6,026 bases of DNA, taken from the NCBI GenBank assembly GCA_947499775.1, contig CANMPY010000132.1:1-6026 (forward strand), written 5' to 3'. Below, one piece after another: positions 5,851-6,026 of this stretch. The stretch's first letter is position 1. Each line of letters opens with the position of its first letter. The notes under the pieces are model-generated. The model did not search any database. It saw only the letters and a program-made list of their open reading frames with translations, and was not told the origin of the DNA. The translations under genes and the position numbers were made by a program. This DNA comes from Bacteroidota bacterium (GTDB lineage Bacteria; Bacteroidota; Bacteroidia; NS11-12g; UBA9320).

Positions 5851-6026
5851 ATGTCAAAATTTTATACCCAACTCTTTTTATTAAGCCTATTTTCTGGGGC
5901 CATTCTATTTATTTCCGATTTTACAGGGTTTACCCATATCGGATTAATTGGGTGGATAGCTTTAGCCTTTTTTGCCATGCTAACTACTTTTTTAACGCGA
6001 TTAACGTTGCGTTCAGCGGCCAAGAG
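5851..6026 (+). CDS. Small integral membrane protein, 3' end beyond the window; probably ATP synthase-associated
   Basis: The first 58 codons of an open frame run off the window edge. The translation has two hydrophobic segments (about 7-23 and 28-48) separated by a short loop (DFTGFTH) and followed by a basic stretch (TRLTLR), so the second helix is probably followed by a cytoplasmic side. There is no motif I recognise. In Bacteroidota a small, poorly conserved membrane protein commonly lies between the AtpZ-type gene and atpB, and is sometimes labelled ATP synthase subunit I. Position, topology and the good promoter just upstream fit that role, but this is inference from context. ATG 5851 is well placed for the promoter at 5828-5835. 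Confidence 0.7.
   Translation, partial: MSKFYTQLFLLSLFSGAILFISDFTGFTHIGLIGWIALAFFAMLTTFLTRLTLRSAAK

Overview
The window comes from an AT-rich member of the Bacteroidota. Four things support this: a PorW/SprE-type component of the type IX secretion system (T9SS), which is restricted to that phylum; exact or near matches to the phylum's TAnnTTTG promoter -7 element; start codons without clear Shine-Dalgarno sequences; and a small protein family that I know mainly from Bacteroidota. I cannot assign a genus. It is a chromosomal housekeeping region. I see no mobile element, CRISPR array, tRNA or rRNA.

Layout. Positions 1-471 hold the 3' part of rplT (ribosomal protein L20), with an unusual acidic/Ala-rich tail, followed by a hairpin terminator at 500-524. 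On the minus strand, 634-943 is a decayed copy of a ~100-residue protein family usually labelled 'phosphoribosylpyrophosphate synthetase'. It has two one-base losses and an in-frame TGA. A divergent gene at 1042-1437 encodes an exported single-domain cupin. It converges on a large minus-strand gene (1476-4034, or 1476-4115 if the upstream ATG is used) for the TPR-rich T9SS/gliding protein PorW/SprE.

A ~110-190 bp divergent intergenic region separates porW/sprE from a plus-strand run: a membrane-anchored M23 peptidoglycan endopeptidase (4225-5079), a bactofilin (5184-5543), an AtpZ-like small membrane protein (5584-5796), and the first 58 codons of another small membrane protein (5851 to the window edge). 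From memory of Bacteroidota genomes, this run commonly leads into the F0F1 ATP synthase operon, so the next genes are probably atpB and onward.

How the genes fit together. The M23 enzyme and the bactofilin are a recurrent pair in which the cytoskeletal polymer positions or controls a cell-wall hydrolase. AtpZ and the last protein probably serve ATP synthase assembly or ion handling. PorW/SprE acts at the cell envelope in T9SS secretion. The more notable points are the pseudogene remnant, a porW/sprE start that appears to be TTG with a non-lipoprotein signal peptide, a bactofilin promoter placed so that its mRNA would be leaderless, and the L20 tail. I found no convincing new multi-gene system.
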